Counted from the first letter of the stretch, positions 8,797-18,450 are shown. The stretch: 62,599 nt of DNA from JBDKUD01 sp050943315 (GCA_050943315.1 JBMNOY010000006.1:1-62599); one strand, 5' to 3'. The notes: generated from the letters alone by a model not told the origin. Made by a program: numbers and translations.

Positions 8797-10521
8797 ATGA
8801 AAGTATTGCTATGTACTCTAAATGCTAAATTTATACACTCATCATTAGCCTTACGCTATTTGCGAGCTGTTTGTGCCAAAGTTCCTGATATAAATATATC
8901 TCTGCGCGAGTTTACCATTAATGAGCCCTTGCCGGCAATAATGGCTGATATTCATTTAGAGCGCCCGGAGGTTATCTGTTTTTCTTGTTATATATGGAAT
9001 ATAAGGCAAATTATTGAGCTTTGCCATGATTATAAGCAGGTGGCACCAAATACTACTATTATATTAGGCGGACCCGAGGTATCTTATGATTCAGCCGCAT
9101 TCATGCATAGATACGAATGTATAGATTTTATTGTTCGCGGTGAAGGTGAGTTGACCTTGCCACAATTACTTGAGCAGATTGTGCATAATAAGCCGGTAAA
9201 TGAGGTTAAGGGATTAACCTACCGTAATGACGGACAAGTAATAAGTACCCCGGAACAGCCACTGATTACTAATTTAGATGATATTTCTTTTCCCTATGAG
9301 GGGGATATTAGTGATCTTAAAAACCGTACGGTTTACTATGAAACATCGCGAGGTTGTCCCTTCAACTGTGCTTACTGTCTTTCATCAACTATCAACGGGG
9401 TCAGATACTTCTCTCTTGACCGGGTAAAAAAAGACCTCGGTTTTTTAATTGCTCATGGCACGCAGGAGATTAAATTTGTTGACAGAACCTTTAACTGTCA
9501 CGAACAGCGGGCATTGGAAATAATGAAATTCCTGGTTGACAATCCCGGACAGACAAAATATCATTTCGAGATCTGTGCAGAGTTGCTATCAGATAATATG
9601 ATGAATTTCCTGTCTACTGTACCACCAGGTATTTTTGAATTTGAAATTGGTGTGCAATCTACCTACGAACCAGCCTTAAAAGCAGTAAACCGGAAATATG
9701 ACTGGCAGAAGTTAAAACAGAATGTAACCAAATTACGATTATATAGAAATATTCATTTACACCTCGACCTGATTGCCGGGTTGCCCTGGGAAACCTATTC
9801 ACAATTTGGCGAATCGTTTAATATGGTTTATTCACTTCAGCCTGATGTAATACAATTGGGATTTCTAAAAGTACTAAAAGGATCTAAAATGCGCCTCATG
9901 CCTGAACATGGATACAAGTATCAGCAGCAAGCTCCTTACCAGGTTTTGGCAAATAGATATATAAGTTATAGCGACATAGTGAAATTAATGCGAATAGAAG
10001 ATATATTATCACTCTACTATAACCGTGAACGTCCACAAGTTTCTCTTGACTACTTAATCAAAGTCATTTATAAAGAAAATCCCTTTCTTTTTTATGCTGA
10101 ATTTTCTGACTACTGGGAGAAAAATGGTCTGTTTAAAACTGGTCATAAGAAGGAAATGCTTTATTCATTGTTGAAAGACTTTGTAGATACGGTTCACAGT
10201 AAACATGCACCACTGGTTAATGATCTTATTAAGTATGATTTTCTCAGTAACCATAAAGCATATGAATTGCCCCCAGGGATTGAACGATATAATCCTGAGG
10301 ATAATAACGATTTGTTGTATTCCCGGCTAAAGGACCCCTCATTCTTAGCCAGGTATCTCAGCGATATGGTTGACCAATCACCAAGTTCTATAAGAAAGAA
10401 GATAAATGTGGAGTATTTTCAATATGACCCCAAAACCTACGCAAAGATGACAAATCCGGTTCCTAAAATGTTCGTTTATAATCCTGTGAGTAACAAAGCC
10501 GTAAGGATAGTTGACATTTAA
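8797..10521 (+). CDS. B12-binding-domain radical SAM protein (DUF4080 type)
   Basis: Begins with a cobalamin-binding Rossmann-type region (1-~150, with GGPEVSYD and VRGEGE), then a radical SAM core with Cys187, Cys191 and Cys194 in RGCPFNCAYC holding the 4Fe-4S cluster. A C-terminal region of ~180 residues resembles DUF4080. Relatives include BchE-like and P-methylase-type enzymes, but this subgroup has no established reaction that I know. The gene is 24 bases after murB with only a weak ribosome site. Class is secure; substrate is unknown. Confidence 0.9.
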   Translation: MKVLLCTLNAKFIHSSLALRYLRAVCAKVPDINISLREFTINEPLPAIMADIHLERPEVICFSCYIWNIRQIIELCHDYKQVAPNTTIILGGPEVSYDSAAFMHRYECIDFIVRGEGELTLPQLLEQIVHNKPVNEVKGLTYRNDGQVISTPEQPLITNLDDISFPYEGDISDLKNRTVYYETSRGCPFNCAYCLSSTINGVRYFSLDRVKKDLGFLIAHGTQEIKFVDRTFNCHEQRALEIMKFLVDNPGQTKYHFEICAELLSDNMMNFLSTVPPGIFEFEIGVQSTYEPALKAVNRKYDWQKLKQNVTKLRLYRNIHLHLDLIAGLPWETYSQFGESFNMVYSLQPDVIQLGFLKVLKGSKMRLMPEHGYKYQQQAPYQVLANRYISYSDIVKLMRIEDILSLYYNRERPQVSLDYLIKVIYKENPFLFYAEFSDYWEKNGLFKTGHKKEMLYSLLKDFVDTVHSKHAPLVNDLIKYDFLSNHKAYELPPGIERYNPEDNNDLLYSRLKDPSFLARYLSDMVDQSPSSIRKKINVEYFQYDPKTYAKMTNPVPKMFVYNPVSNKAVRIVDI

Positions 10522-10919
10522 AATTGTCAGACTATTGGTCCATCTGTTATTGTAGCATATTCCCGTATTATACTTAATGATTTCCCGGATTAGACCACGT
10601 TTGGTAGTAGCCAATTTTATCTAATAATACTAAAAATAGAATTAACCTTGGCTTCCTTATAATATATACTATAGAAAGATTTATGTTAGCCTATTACATA
10701 AAAATTAAATATTGAATGCACAAATATTTCGCGGCAGCAGTCTTAGCGTTGTGTTCGCCCTTTTTTTGTTGGTTATTCTTATTTTCATGCTTTTTAATCG
10801 CTTCTACAATATTTCTGCATTCAAACCACAACACCAAGGTTTTCATAATTGAAAAAAGCAGAATTTATCTTTTGCTTTAGCGAGGTAATCAATCTATTAT
10901 TAAGTTAAGGGGTATGATA
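10522..10919. other. non-coding stretch with a long inverted repeat
   Basis: No supported gene. A 55-codon hydrophobic frame (10716-10880) lacks a ribosome site and overlaps a 17-bp inverted repeat (see the repeat entry). The region is AT-rich; TATA-like stretches at 10655-10672 have no good -35 partner. Any psd promoter should lie here. Confidence 0.5.
10712..10824. repeat. 17-bp near-perfect inverted repeat, 79 bases apart
   Basis: Left arm 10712-10728 (TTGAATGCACAAATATT) matches the reverse complement of the right arm 10808-10824 (AATATTTCTGCATTCAA) at 16 of 17 positions. The spacing resembles a miniature inverted-repeat element or a long-stem RNA. No clear target-site duplication is visible. 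Confidence 0.6.
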
Positions 10920-11561
10920 ATGTCACATAACTCCTGGATTGCCAAAGAGGGTTGGTCAAGTATCGCCTTCTGCGTGGCTTTAACGGTTATTACTTACATT
11001 TTGTTACCACCTTTGTGGGCGACCATTCCATTTGTCCTAACGATTTTTTGTACATACTTTTTTCGCAATCCCCAGCGTTATCCCGATGAAACGAGGGGAA
11101 TAATAGTTGCCCCCGCCGATGGGAGGGTAATGAGCATTGAAAAAGTAGTGGAAAACAATTTTTTGTGTTGTGAAACTATTCGCGTAAGAATCTTTCTAAA
11201 CATTTTTAATGTCCATATAAATCGTATTCCTGTCGCTGGTACTGTTGAAAGGATAGAAAAAACCGGAGGAGTAAACCTGCCGGCATTTTTAAGTCAAGCT
11301 GCTGAAAAGAATGTGCGCAATCACCTAATTTTGAGTACTGCATGGGGTAAAGTACTGGTAGTGCAAATAACCGGTCTAATTGCCAGACGCATTGTATGTT
11401 GGGTTAAACCTGGAGATCATTTGACTACCGGAGAAAGGTTTGGCCTCATTCGGTTTGGATCCTGTACGGAATTATATTTACCTCCTGACGTACAGATATT
11501 GATTCGAGCAGGTCAAAACATAAAAGGAGGCGAAACAGTAATTGGCAAATTCTGTGACTAA
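10920..11561 (+). CDS. psd: phosphatidylserine decarboxylase (short form)
   Basis: Membrane-associated pyruvoyl enzyme that makes phosphatidylethanolamine. The second of two nearby ATGs (10920) is chosen because AAGGGG then sits 7 bases upstream. At 213 residues it is the short PSD-A type. Hydrophobic N-terminus (~15-48), Asp67 in APADG, His99 in NVHINR, and the self-cleaving Ser181 in RFGSC, which becomes the pyruvoyl group. The canonical motif is GST/GSS; GSC is a small variation. The pssA start overlaps the end of this gene, so the two are translationally coupled and supply consecutive steps. Confidence 0.95.
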   Translation: MSHNSWIAKEGWSSIAFCVALTVITYILLPPLWATIPFVLTIFCTYFFRNPQRYPDETRGIIVAPADGRVMSIEKVVENNFLCCETIRVRIFLNIFNVHINRIPVAGTVERIEKTGGVNLPAFLSQAAEKNVRNHLILSTAWGKVLVVQITGLIARRIVCWVKPGDHLTTGERFGLIRFGSCTELYLPPDVQILIRAGQNIKGGETVIGKFCD

Positions 11562-12057
11562 ATACTTATCTAATTTTGTCACTGTTTTAAATATATTCTT
11601 TGGTTCCCTAGCTATTATTAATATATTTAACGGGGATTATAAGGCAGCCACCATTCTTATATTTTTAGCTGTTTTAATGGATAGTATGGATGGCAGGGTG
11701 GCGCGTAAGTTGCATACAACCTCAGATATTGGCAAAGAACTGGATTCTTTATGCGATCTAGTGTCATTTGGAGTTGCTCCGGCCATGCTTATTTACGCCC
11801 AGGTATTTAGTGAGTACCCCGGGGTTATTGGTTTGTTAACGGCAATTCTCTTTATTATCTGCGGAGCATTAAGACTGGCCAGATTCAATGTTTTGAACAC
11901 CACCGATTACTTTATCGGAGTTCCCATCACGGCAGCCGGTGCTCTGATGGTTATAACTTCCATTTTATCAGTATACCTTCCTTATAGCGTTATAATCTTG
12001 ATAATGCTGTTATTATCATATCTAATGGTCAGCAATATTAAAGTAAAAAAACTCTGA
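11542..12057 (+). CDS. pssA: CDP-diacylglycerol-serine O-phosphatidyltransferase
   Basis: Makes phosphatidylserine from CDP-diacylglycerol and serine, feeding Psd. TTG start at 11542 with AAAGGAGG inside the end of psd; the genes overlap by 20 bases. The CDP-alcohol phosphatidyltransferase motif is complete: Asp50-Gly51-x2-Ala54-Arg55, Gly64, Asp68, Asp72. Several membrane helices follow, as expected for the 171-residue PssA of Firmicutes. Confidence 0.95.
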   Translation: MANSVTKYLSNFVTVLNIFFGSLAIINIFNGDYKAATILIFLAVLMDSMDGRVARKLHTTSDIGKELDSLCDLVSFGVAPAMLIYAQVFSEYPGVIGLLTAILFIICGALRLARFNVLNTTDYFIGVPITAAGALMVITSILSVYLPYSVIILIMLLLSYLMVSNIKVKKL

Positions 12058-12095
12058 AGAGTATTGTTAACACTATTTTGATAACAGGTGGTTTT

Positions 12096-13403
12096 ATGAA
12101 ATATAAATTTCGCGATTTGGTGGATCTTAACTCCTTACAGAACCTTATGGATGAATTATACAAGCTAACCGGGATTACTAATGCCATTCTCGATTCGGAT
12201 AAGAGATTTATAATCACCACAGGTTGGCAAGATATTTGTTCCAAGTACCACCGGGCAACACCGGCTACCGCTCACCGGTGTGCTGAAAGCGACAATTATA
12301 TTGATACCCGGATTGATGATGGATATGTTATCTATGAGTGTCAAAACGGTCTTATGGACGCCGCTACTCCTATTATTGTGAACGGTGAGCATTTGGCCAC
12401 CATTTACGTGGGGCAGTGGCTGGAAAAGGAGCCGGATATCGCCTTTTTCGAGGACCAAGCCCGGATATTTGGTTTCAGCACCAAGGAATACCTGGAAGCT
12501 CTCAGCAAGGTACCGATCATAACCCGAAGCAAAATTGAAACTAATATGAGATTTGTAGTGCAACTGGCGGAGATGCTGTCTAACTTGGGTTTAAAGCAGT
12601 TAGAACAAAAAGAAACGGAAGAATCGCTGCGCAGTATTAATTGTAACCTGGAGAGCCTGGTTGCAGAAAGGACGGCTAAACTTAACGAAGCTAATGCTAA
12701 TTTGCGCCGCGATTTAGCTAAACGGAAGGAACTCGAAAAAGAAATTATCAGGCTGGACCGGTTGAACCTGGTCGGTGAAATGGCTGCTAGTCTGGCACAT
12801 GAAATGAGAAACCCTATGACTACCATTCGTGGATTTCTGCAATTTTTTAAGTATAATCCGGATTTTTCCGAGCATCAGGATAATTTGGACTTAATGATCG
12901 AGGAGATTGACCGGGCCAATTCTATTATTACCGAGTACTTGTCTCTTGCCAAGGACAAGGTTCTGAACTTAAGCCGGCTCAATTTAAACACCATCCTGGA
13001 TTCAATCATGCCCCTGCTTTCATTCTATGCCATTAAACGTGAGATTGATGTTGTCATGGAACTGGAGGAGGTAGCAGATTGTTTATTGGATGATAAGGAA
13101 ATACGGCAACTGGTATTAAACTTGGTCAGAAACAGCATTGAGGCCATTAATCTGGACGGCAGGGTCGTCATCCGGACTTTTATGCAAGAAGGCAAGGTAG
13201 TAATGGCAATAATTGATGAGGGCCCGGGAATACCCGCGGAAATATTAGATAAGCTGGGTACTCCATTTTTTACCACCAAAGAGGAAGGAACAGGCCTGGG
13301 TTTAGCCGTATGTTATAATATTGCTGCCCGTCACAATGCCACTATTGATTTTACAACAAGTAGTGAAGGTACAACTTTCTTCGTACGTTTTGACCCCGCC
13401 TAA
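12096..13403 (+). CDS. PocR-domain sensor histidine kinase
   Basis: Soluble histidine kinase with no membrane segment. ATG at 12096 behind AGGTGG. Order: PocR ligand-sensing domain (~10-160, with the Cys/His-containing DICSKYHR and ECQNGLMDAATPI segments), coiled coil (~165-220), HisKA with phospho-acceptor His235 in LAHEMRNP, and HATPase with DEGPGIP and GTGLGLAVC. PocR domains bind small hydrocarbon derivatives in PocR itself. No response regulator is adjacent. It lies 38 bases after pssA and may share that transcript, but a functional link to phospholipid synthesis is not shown. Confidence 0.9.
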   Translation: MKYKFRDLVDLNSLQNLMDELYKLTGITNAILDSDKRFIITTGWQDICSKYHRATPATAHRCAESDNYIDTRIDDGYVIYECQNGLMDAATPIIVNGEHLATIYVGQWLEKEPDIAFFEDQARIFGFSTKEYLEALSKVPIITRSKIETNMRFVVQLAEMLSNLGLKQLEQKETEESLRSINCNLESLVAERTAKLNEANANLRRDLAKRKELEKEIIRLDRLNLVGEMAASLAHEMRNPMTTIRGFLQFFKYNPDFSEHQDNLDLMIEEIDRANSIITEYLSLAKDKVLNLSRLNLNTILDSIMPLLSFYAIKREIDVVMELEEVADCLLDDKEIRQLVLNLVRNSIEAINLDGRVVIRTFMQEGKVVMAIIDEGPGIPAEILDKLGTPFFTTKEEGTGLGLAVCYNIAARHNATIDFTTSSEGTTFFVRFDPA

Positions 13404-13410
13404 ACGCATT

Positions 13411-14157
13411 CTACAGTCGTTTATTTATTTCATCCAGAATATCCCCGGTATTATTACTGTCCAGCTTAACAGTAGCAGCATGGTCCATTTCCGTATGTCC
13501 CTTATTAATAATAACCAGATCCTGAAGGAATGTACTAAATTCCTTGACAAATCCCGCCAAAGGATATACGACCAGTGAAGAACCAATTACTACTAATACT
13601 TTGGCCCTTAAAATACTGTCCCGGGCACCTGTATAATTCCTTATTTGTTCGCCAAATAAAACTACATCCGGCTTAAGTATGCTTCCGCATTTACTGCAGG
13701 TGGGTACTATTTCAGGAAAATTTTCTATGTAGCCAGTGTCATAAACCTCCTGGCAATGACGGGAAGTGCAAACATAACGATCAGTATTGCCATGAATACT
13801 GATTACCCGTTTACTTCCAGCCCGTTGATGCAAATTATCAATGTTTTGAGTAACTATGGTATTTATAATACCCCGTCGCTCCATCTCGGCTAAAACCAGA
13901 TGGGCCTTGCCTGGCTCTACCGGCGGAAAAATGAAATACTGGCGGTAAAACTCATAGAAAACTTTTGGGTCACGGCGGAATGCTTCAATATTTAATATAC
14001 TCATTACCCGTCTTTCCCCCAAAGTCTTATAAAGACCGTTTTCACCCCGGAAATCAGGAATTCCTGCTTCGGTGCTGATACCGGCCCCGGTTACCACGAC
14101 GGTATTATGAGAATTCTTCAACAAACGGACAATATGATCTATTTTTTCAAAATCCAC
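13411..14157 (-). CDS. cobB: NAD-dependent protein deacylase (sirtuin)
   Basis: Removes acyl groups from lysines using NAD. The NAD site has GAGIS (24-28), PDFRG and QNIDNLH (104-110). Catalytic His122 lies in ISIHGN. Zn ligands are Cys130, Cys135, Cys154 and Cys157. At 248 residues it is a bacterial class U/M sirtuin. It stops 8 bases from the convergent PocR kinase gene. The transglycosylase gene ends 36 bases before this start on the same strand. Protein lysine acylation is common in acyl-CoA-rich syntrophs, which would give it substrates (inference). Confidence 0.95.
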   Translation of the reverse strand: MDFEKIDHIVRLLKNSHNTVVVTGAGISTEAGIPDFRGENGLYKTLGERRVMSILNIEAFRRDPKVFYEFYRQYFIFPPVEPGKAHLVLAEMERRGIINTIVTQNIDNLHQRAGSKRVISIHGNTDRYVCTSRHCQEVYDTGYIENFPEIVPTCSKCGSILKPDVVLFGEQIRNYTGARDSILRAKVLVVIGSSLVVYPLAGFVKEFSTFLQDLVIINKGHTEMDHAATVKLDSNNTGDILDEINKRL

Positions 14158-14192
14158 TATTTCTCCCCCTGAGCAAGGTTTTCGATTAATAA

Positions 14193-14714
14193 TCAGGCAT
14201 AGTGATCAACCGATTTCATGATTTTGTTAACATATGCCTGGGTCTCTTTATAGGGTGGGATACCACCGTATTTTTTGACAGCTCCGCTACCCGCATTATA
14301 AGCAGCCAAGGCCAGCGGCAGGCTGCCATGAAATTCATCAAGTTTCTGCTTTAGATAACAGGTGCCAGCCATGATATTTTGCTCGGGGTCAAAGACATCA
14401 TTTACTCCAAGGCTCCGGGCAGTGGATGGCATTAGTTGCATTAAACCACTAGCCCCGCAACGGGAAACAGCCCGGGGGTTAAATGATGATTCACTTTGTA
14501 TTACGGCTGCAATAACATCTTCATCAATGCTGTATTTTTGACTGGCTTCCTTGATAATCTCACTGAAAGGGCGGGATGGTGTTTGCTCAGTTTGTTTAAC
14601 AGGCGAACCCTGTTTATTGAGCTGTGCTGGCCTAGAAGAGGCCAAATCCAGGACCGCTTCCAGTACTTTGATTAAATTAATTTCTCGTAATAAACTAAAA
14701 AAAAGATTACTCAT
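14193..14714 (-). CDS. lytic transglycosylase, SLT domain
   Basis: Cleaves the glycan strand of peptidoglycan. The C-terminal ~110 residues are an Slt70-like lysozyme fold: catalytic Glu75 in IQSESSFNP, then GASGLMQLMPSTA, LALAAYNAG and a terminal TQAYVNKI. The N-terminus is short and amphipathic without a clear signal peptide, as in YjbJ-like proteins of Bacillus. It lies directly upstream of the sirtuin gene. Confidence 0.93.
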   Translation of the reverse strand: MSNLFFSLLREINLIKVLEAVLDLASSRPAQLNKQGSPVKQTEQTPSRPFSEIIKEASQKYSIDEDVIAAVIQSESSFNPRAVSRCGASGLMQLMPSTARSLGVNDVFDPEQNIMAGTCYLKQKLDEFHGSLPLALAAYNAGSGAVKKYGGIPPYKETQAYVNKIMKSVDHYA

Positions 14715-14912
14715 GCCACTAACTCCATTATTATCCTAAGCTGGTTCAGCCTTATACTATCTAAGTCTATTCTAACTCTTTTTTAAACGCCAATCACCTG
14801 TTTGGTTAAATAATCCTGCGGGTATTATTGACACACCTACAGGCTACCAGGCCCTTAAGATTTCCAGAGTACTACAACCAACGGTGTTTTACACAATATC
14901 CCACAATTTTGC

Positions 14913-14941
14913 TTGTATCCATCCCATATTATTGCCATAAT
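14913..14941 (+). promoter_or_regulatory. possible sigma-A promoter of htrA
   Basis: TTGTAT (14913-14918), 17-base spacer, CATAAT (14936-14941). The -35 is weak (3 of 6) and the -10 good (5 of 6). It lies 72 bases before the htrA ATG in the ~300-base divergent gap (14715-15012), which otherwise shows nothing. Confidence 0.35.
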
Positions 14942-15012
14942 CTAATCATTAAGAAATTACCATTTTACATCTTTGGTAGTAATTATAAATTAAGCAGAAG
15001 GGAGATGCTAGT

Positions 15013-16176
15013 ATGAAAAAATGGGTGCTTAACCTCACCATTGTACTTGTTATAGGTTTTTTGTTAGGGGGTGCTGTGGTCGCCAAAAATTCAGGGACAC
15101 CTTTTATGTCCAGTTTGTTCGGAACTAATCAGCAAGATTCCATTCAAGCCGCTGTTAATCAAAGCACAGTTACTGCCAGTGCTATTGCAGGACCCTCAGG
15201 AATAGCCGACATAGTAGAGAAAGCCAGTCCGGCGGTAGTAAACATAGAAAGCAAGGTAAAAGTAAGTTCTGGTTATGACCCATATTTTAATGATCCTTTT
15301 TTCCGTCAGTTTTTCGGGGACCGTTTTAGATCACTGCCCCAATCCACTTATGAAACAGGTATTGGTACCGGTTTCATTATTTCCGAAGACGGATATATAA
15401 TTACCAACCAGCATGTGATTGATAATGCGGTGTCTATTACTGTTCAGCTTAATGGACAAAAAAAAGGTGTCCCCGCCCGGGTAGTAGGTCAGGATTATGA
15501 ACTTGATTTGGCCGTGCTTAAAATTGATGGTAACGGTTATGCTACTCTTCCTATGGGGGACTCCGATAAGATGCGGGTAGGAGACTGGGTTGTGGCTATT
15601 GGTGAACCATACGGACTGGACCATACTGTGACTACTGGGGTTATCTCTGCCAAAGGCCGGCCTATTACCATTGATAATCGTAATTACAAAAATCTGATTC
15701 AAACCGATGCAGCCATTAATCCCGGTAATAGCGGCGGCCCCTTATTAAACATGAGTGGACAGGTAATAGCCATTAATACTGCAGTTAATGCCGAAGCCCA
15801 GGGTATAGGTTTTGCAATTCCCATAAATACTGCCAAAGGTATTTTGCAGCAGTTAATCAATAATGGAAAAGTAACCAGGCCCTATATGGGGGTAATGATG
15901 ACAGATATAAATGAAGATATCATCAACAGAGTTAACTTGCCTGCCAATACCCAGGGAGTGGTAGTTGTTGAGGTAGTTGCCAACAGTCCGGCAGCACAGG
16001 CAGGATTAAAAAATTTGGATGTAATAACCGGGATTGATGGCAAAGCAGTTACTTCCGCTACTGAAGTACAGACGGCAGTCGAAAATAAAAAAGTCGGTGA
16101 CCGTATAGAAGTTGAAGTGCTAAGAAATGGAAGCAAAACTACTATCCCGATTGTACTGCAAGCAAAACCTCAGTAG
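15013..16176 (+). CDS. htrA: HtrA/DegP-type serine protease with one PDZ domain
   Basis: Membrane-anchored extracytoplasmic quality-control protease. ATG at 15013 behind AAGGGAG. An N-terminal anchor (~5-25) is followed by a linker, a trypsin-like domain with His134 (TNQHVID), Asp165 (ELDLAVLK) and Ser240 (NPGNSGGPL), and a PDZ domain (~285-385). The length of 387 residues is typical of Gram-positive HtrA. The two-component pair that follows 223 bases downstream may be an envelope-stress sensor acting on this gene, as with CssRS in Bacillus, but that is inference. Confidence 0.96.
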   Translation: MKKWVLNLTIVLVIGFLLGGAVVAKNSGTPFMSSLFGTNQQDSIQAAVNQSTVTASAIAGPSGIADIVEKASPAVVNIESKVKVSSGYDPYFNDPFFRQFFGDRFRSLPQSTYETGIGTGFIISEDGYIITNQHVIDNAVSITVQLNGQKKGVPARVVGQDYELDLAVLKIDGNGYATLPMGDSDKMRVGDWVVAIGEPYGLDHTVTTGVISAKGRPITIDNRNYKNLIQTDAAINPGNSGGPLLNMSGQVIAINTAVNAEAQGIGFAIPINTAKGILQQLINNGKVTRPYMGVMMTDINEDIINRVNLPANTQGVVVVEVVANSPAAQAGLKNLDVITGIDGKAVTSATEVQTAVENKKVGDRIEVEVLRNGSKTTIPIVLQAKPQ

Positions 16177-16279
16177 AAACTCGGAGCCGTGAAGACATCC
16201 TGTCCATTGCAATATGGAGTTAATCTGGATTTGATATTCATTTTCCGCATTAATCCTTGTTGCATCAGCGCAATCCGCG

Positions 16280-16307
16280 TTGAATTATAGTATTTATCGG
16301 GTAGAAT
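16280..16307 (+). promoter_or_regulatory. possible promoter of the two-component operon
   Basis: TTGAAT (16280-16285), 16-base spacer, TAGAAT (16302-16307). The leader that follows holds a foldable segment at about 16331-16375: CTGCAGG pairs with CCTGCAG and encloses TCACC/GGTGA. Confidence 0.35.
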
Positions 16308-16399
16308 TAAAATAAATTGTTGTTCTAACAAGGCTGCAGGGAACTCACCACAGGTGAAAAAATAATCCTGCAGTCTTAAATTTACCGGGGGGATACTTA

Positions 16400-17071
16400 A
16401 TGCCTTTTCAAATTTATTTAGTTGAGGATGAAGAAAACCTGAACGAACTATTGGCTTCATATTTAAAAAAGGAAGGGTGGGAGGTCCATACCTTTTTGAC
16501 CGGGGAAGAAGCGGAAAAATGTATTGCTGACCGGCCCCACTTATGGATATTGGACATTATGCTGCCCGATATTGACGGGTATCAGTTGTTAAAAGAAATA
16601 AAGTCGGATTGTGCTACAACTCCGGTAATATTTATTTCCGCCCGGGATGCAGAACTCGACCGGGTAGTCGGGTTGGAGATGGGAAGTGATGACTATCTTG
16701 CTAAACCGTTTTTGCCCCGTGAATTGGTTATTAGAACCCACCGTTTATTAGAACGTATTTATAGTGACTTGCCCATAGAATCGTCAGTTCTGAACATTTT
16801 TCCTTACCTGATAGATGAAGAACGCAGAATAGTCAAGTACCAGGATAGTGAAATTGACCTCACTGCAAAGGAGTTTGATTTGCTGCATTTATTCTGTAAA
16901 CATCCCGGGCAGGCATTATCCCGGGAGCAAATCTTAGATCTTATATGGGGTGAAGATTACTATGGCTCAGATCGGGTAGTGGACGATTTAATCAGACGTT
17001 TGCGTAAAAAAATGCCGCAGTTCAGGGTGGAAACTATTTATGGTTATGGGTACAGGATGGTAAAAGGATGA
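16400..17071 (+). CDS. OmpR-family response regulator
   Basis: Receiver domain (1-~120) with phospho-acceptor Asp52 in WILDIMLPD and acidic pocket VEDEE near residue 10. A C-terminal winged helix (~130-223) contains LTAKEFDLLHLF and RVVDDLIRRLRKK. ATG at 16400 after a GGGGGG-rich site. The last four bases overlap the start of the kinase gene (ATGA), so the two are coupled. It is probably the DNA-binding partner of that kinase; targets could be htrA or the lemA operon on either side. Confidence 0.96.
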   Translation: MPFQIYLVEDEENLNELLASYLKKEGWEVHTFLTGEEAEKCIADRPHLWILDIMLPDIDGYQLLKEIKSDCATTPVIFISARDAELDRVVGLEMGSDDYLAKPFLPRELVIRTHRLLERIYSDLPIESSVLNIFPYLIDEERRIVKYQDSEIDLTAKEFDLLHLFCKHPGQALSREQILDLIWGEDYYGSDRVVDDLIRRLRKKMPQFRVETIYGYGYRMVKG

Positions 17072-18450
17072 AAAATAAATCTCTGACTTTTCAGATATGG
17101 CTGGTTATTGCCGGTATTACCCTGAGTGTGTCATTAGTGTTTATGGCACTGGTACCGGGCATTCTGCGCGGCTTTTTTACCCGGCAGATGTATGCAACTA
17201 TTAAGGAATCACAGGAAATGTATCTTTCCAATGGCCGTATCTTAGAGATAAAAGACCTCGTCAAGTGGGACCAGCGCAGTCAAGAATATCAGAGTGTCAA
17301 ACATATAGTTTTCTTGGACGATGGTCGTATTGTTTCCGGGTACCCTACCGCAACTATTCGCCAGAATTTTCAAGACATTTTAATAGAGGCCATGGCCCAG
17401 CAAGATACCGAAAAACAGTATTCCCGCCAGATTGAAGACGAACGAATGTATTATATGGTCCGCAAAGGCGAATTAGCCGGCCATCAGGCCTTCATTCTGT
17501 CCTATATGTGGGAATCATACCAAAACGATTTGGTAAGCACCTTATTTAATCGCTTACTGTGGATTATAGCCCTATTACTAATCATTAGCTGGGTGCCGGC
17601 TTTCTTATTAGCCAGATATCTCTCTCGGCCTTTAGTAACTATGGAAGAACATGTACGGCGCATTGCCAACCGTGACTGGTATGAACCCCTGATATGCGAT
17701 CGCAATGACGAAATTGGCCGGCTGGGCCAGTCTATTGAGCGCATGCGGGAGCGCCTGGTGCACCAAAATGAAGCCCAACAATCATTTCTGCAGCATATTT
17801 CCCATGAACTAAAAACCCCGGTAATGGTAATACGCAGCTATGCACAGGCTATTGCCGACGGTATCTTTCCGCGGGGTGGACTGGAGGGTTCAATAAAGGT
17901 TATCGATAGCGAAGCCTCCCGGTTAGAGAAGAGAATAAGGGACCTTCTCTACCTGACCAAACTGGACTATCTGTCCAACCTAAAACCCGATTTTGAAAAT
18001 ATTCAGATTGGGGAATTAATAAAAAACGTAGTGGATTTGTTGCGCTGGCAGCGCCCGGAATTGAAATGGGAGGTCGATACCCAGGAGCTAACTTTCTGCG
18101 GAGATCGGGAACAGTGGAAAATTGCCCTGGAGAACATCCTCGATAATCAGATTCGTTATGCCCAAACAAGAATAAGCATTAAAACATGGAAATTGACAGA
18201 TGAGCACACCATTAGGATAAAAATAAGCAATGACGGTCCACCTATCGAGGCGGAGCTTTTTGATAAACTTTTTGTAGAATATAAGAAGGGATATAAAGGC
18301 CACTTTGGCCTGGGTCTGGCTATAGTGGGGCAGATAGCCGCATATCATAACTCAAGAGTATGGGCGGAAAACGAATCTAACGGGGTTGCCTTCCATATTG
18401 AAGTACCGGCGGATAATTTCCCCAGTGGAAGCAATAGGAGTTTAAATTGA
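17068..18450 (+). CDS. membrane sensor histidine kinase
   Basis: Two membrane helices (~8-32 and ~160-183) flank an extracytoplasmic sensor of ~125 residues. HAMP (~183-233), HisKA with His246 in HISHELKTP and HATPase with NDGPP and GLGLAI follow. ATG overlaps the response-regulator stop by 4 bases. The length of 460 residues is normal. The lemA promoter TTGACA overlaps its stop codon. Confidence 0.95.
   Translation: MKNKSLTFQIWLVIAGITLSVSLVFMALVPGILRGFFTRQMYATIKESQEMYLSNGRILEIKDLVKWDQRSQEYQSVKHIVFLDDGRIVSGYPTATIRQNFQDILIEAMAQQDTEKQYSRQIEDERMYYMVRKGELAGHQAFILSYMWESYQNDLVSTLFNRLLWIIALLLIISWVPAFLLARYLSRPLVTMEEHVRRIANRDWYEPLICDRNDEIGRLGQSIERMRERLVHQNEAQQSFLQHISHELKTPVMVIRSYAQAIADGIFPRGGLEGSIKVIDSEASRLEKRIRDLLYLTKLDYLSNLKPDFENIQIGELIKNVVDLLRWQRPELKWEVDTQELTFCGDREQWKIALENILDNQIRYAQTRISIKTWKLTDEHTIRIKISNDGPPIEAELFDKLFVEYKKGYKGHFGLGLAIVGQIAAYHNSRVWAENESNGVAFHIEVPADNFPSGSNRSLN

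Noticed and set aside
10716..10880. 54-residue hydrophobic open frame before psd
   Set aside because: No ribosome site, no family resemblance, and it overlaps the long inverted repeat; more likely chance in AT-rich DNA.
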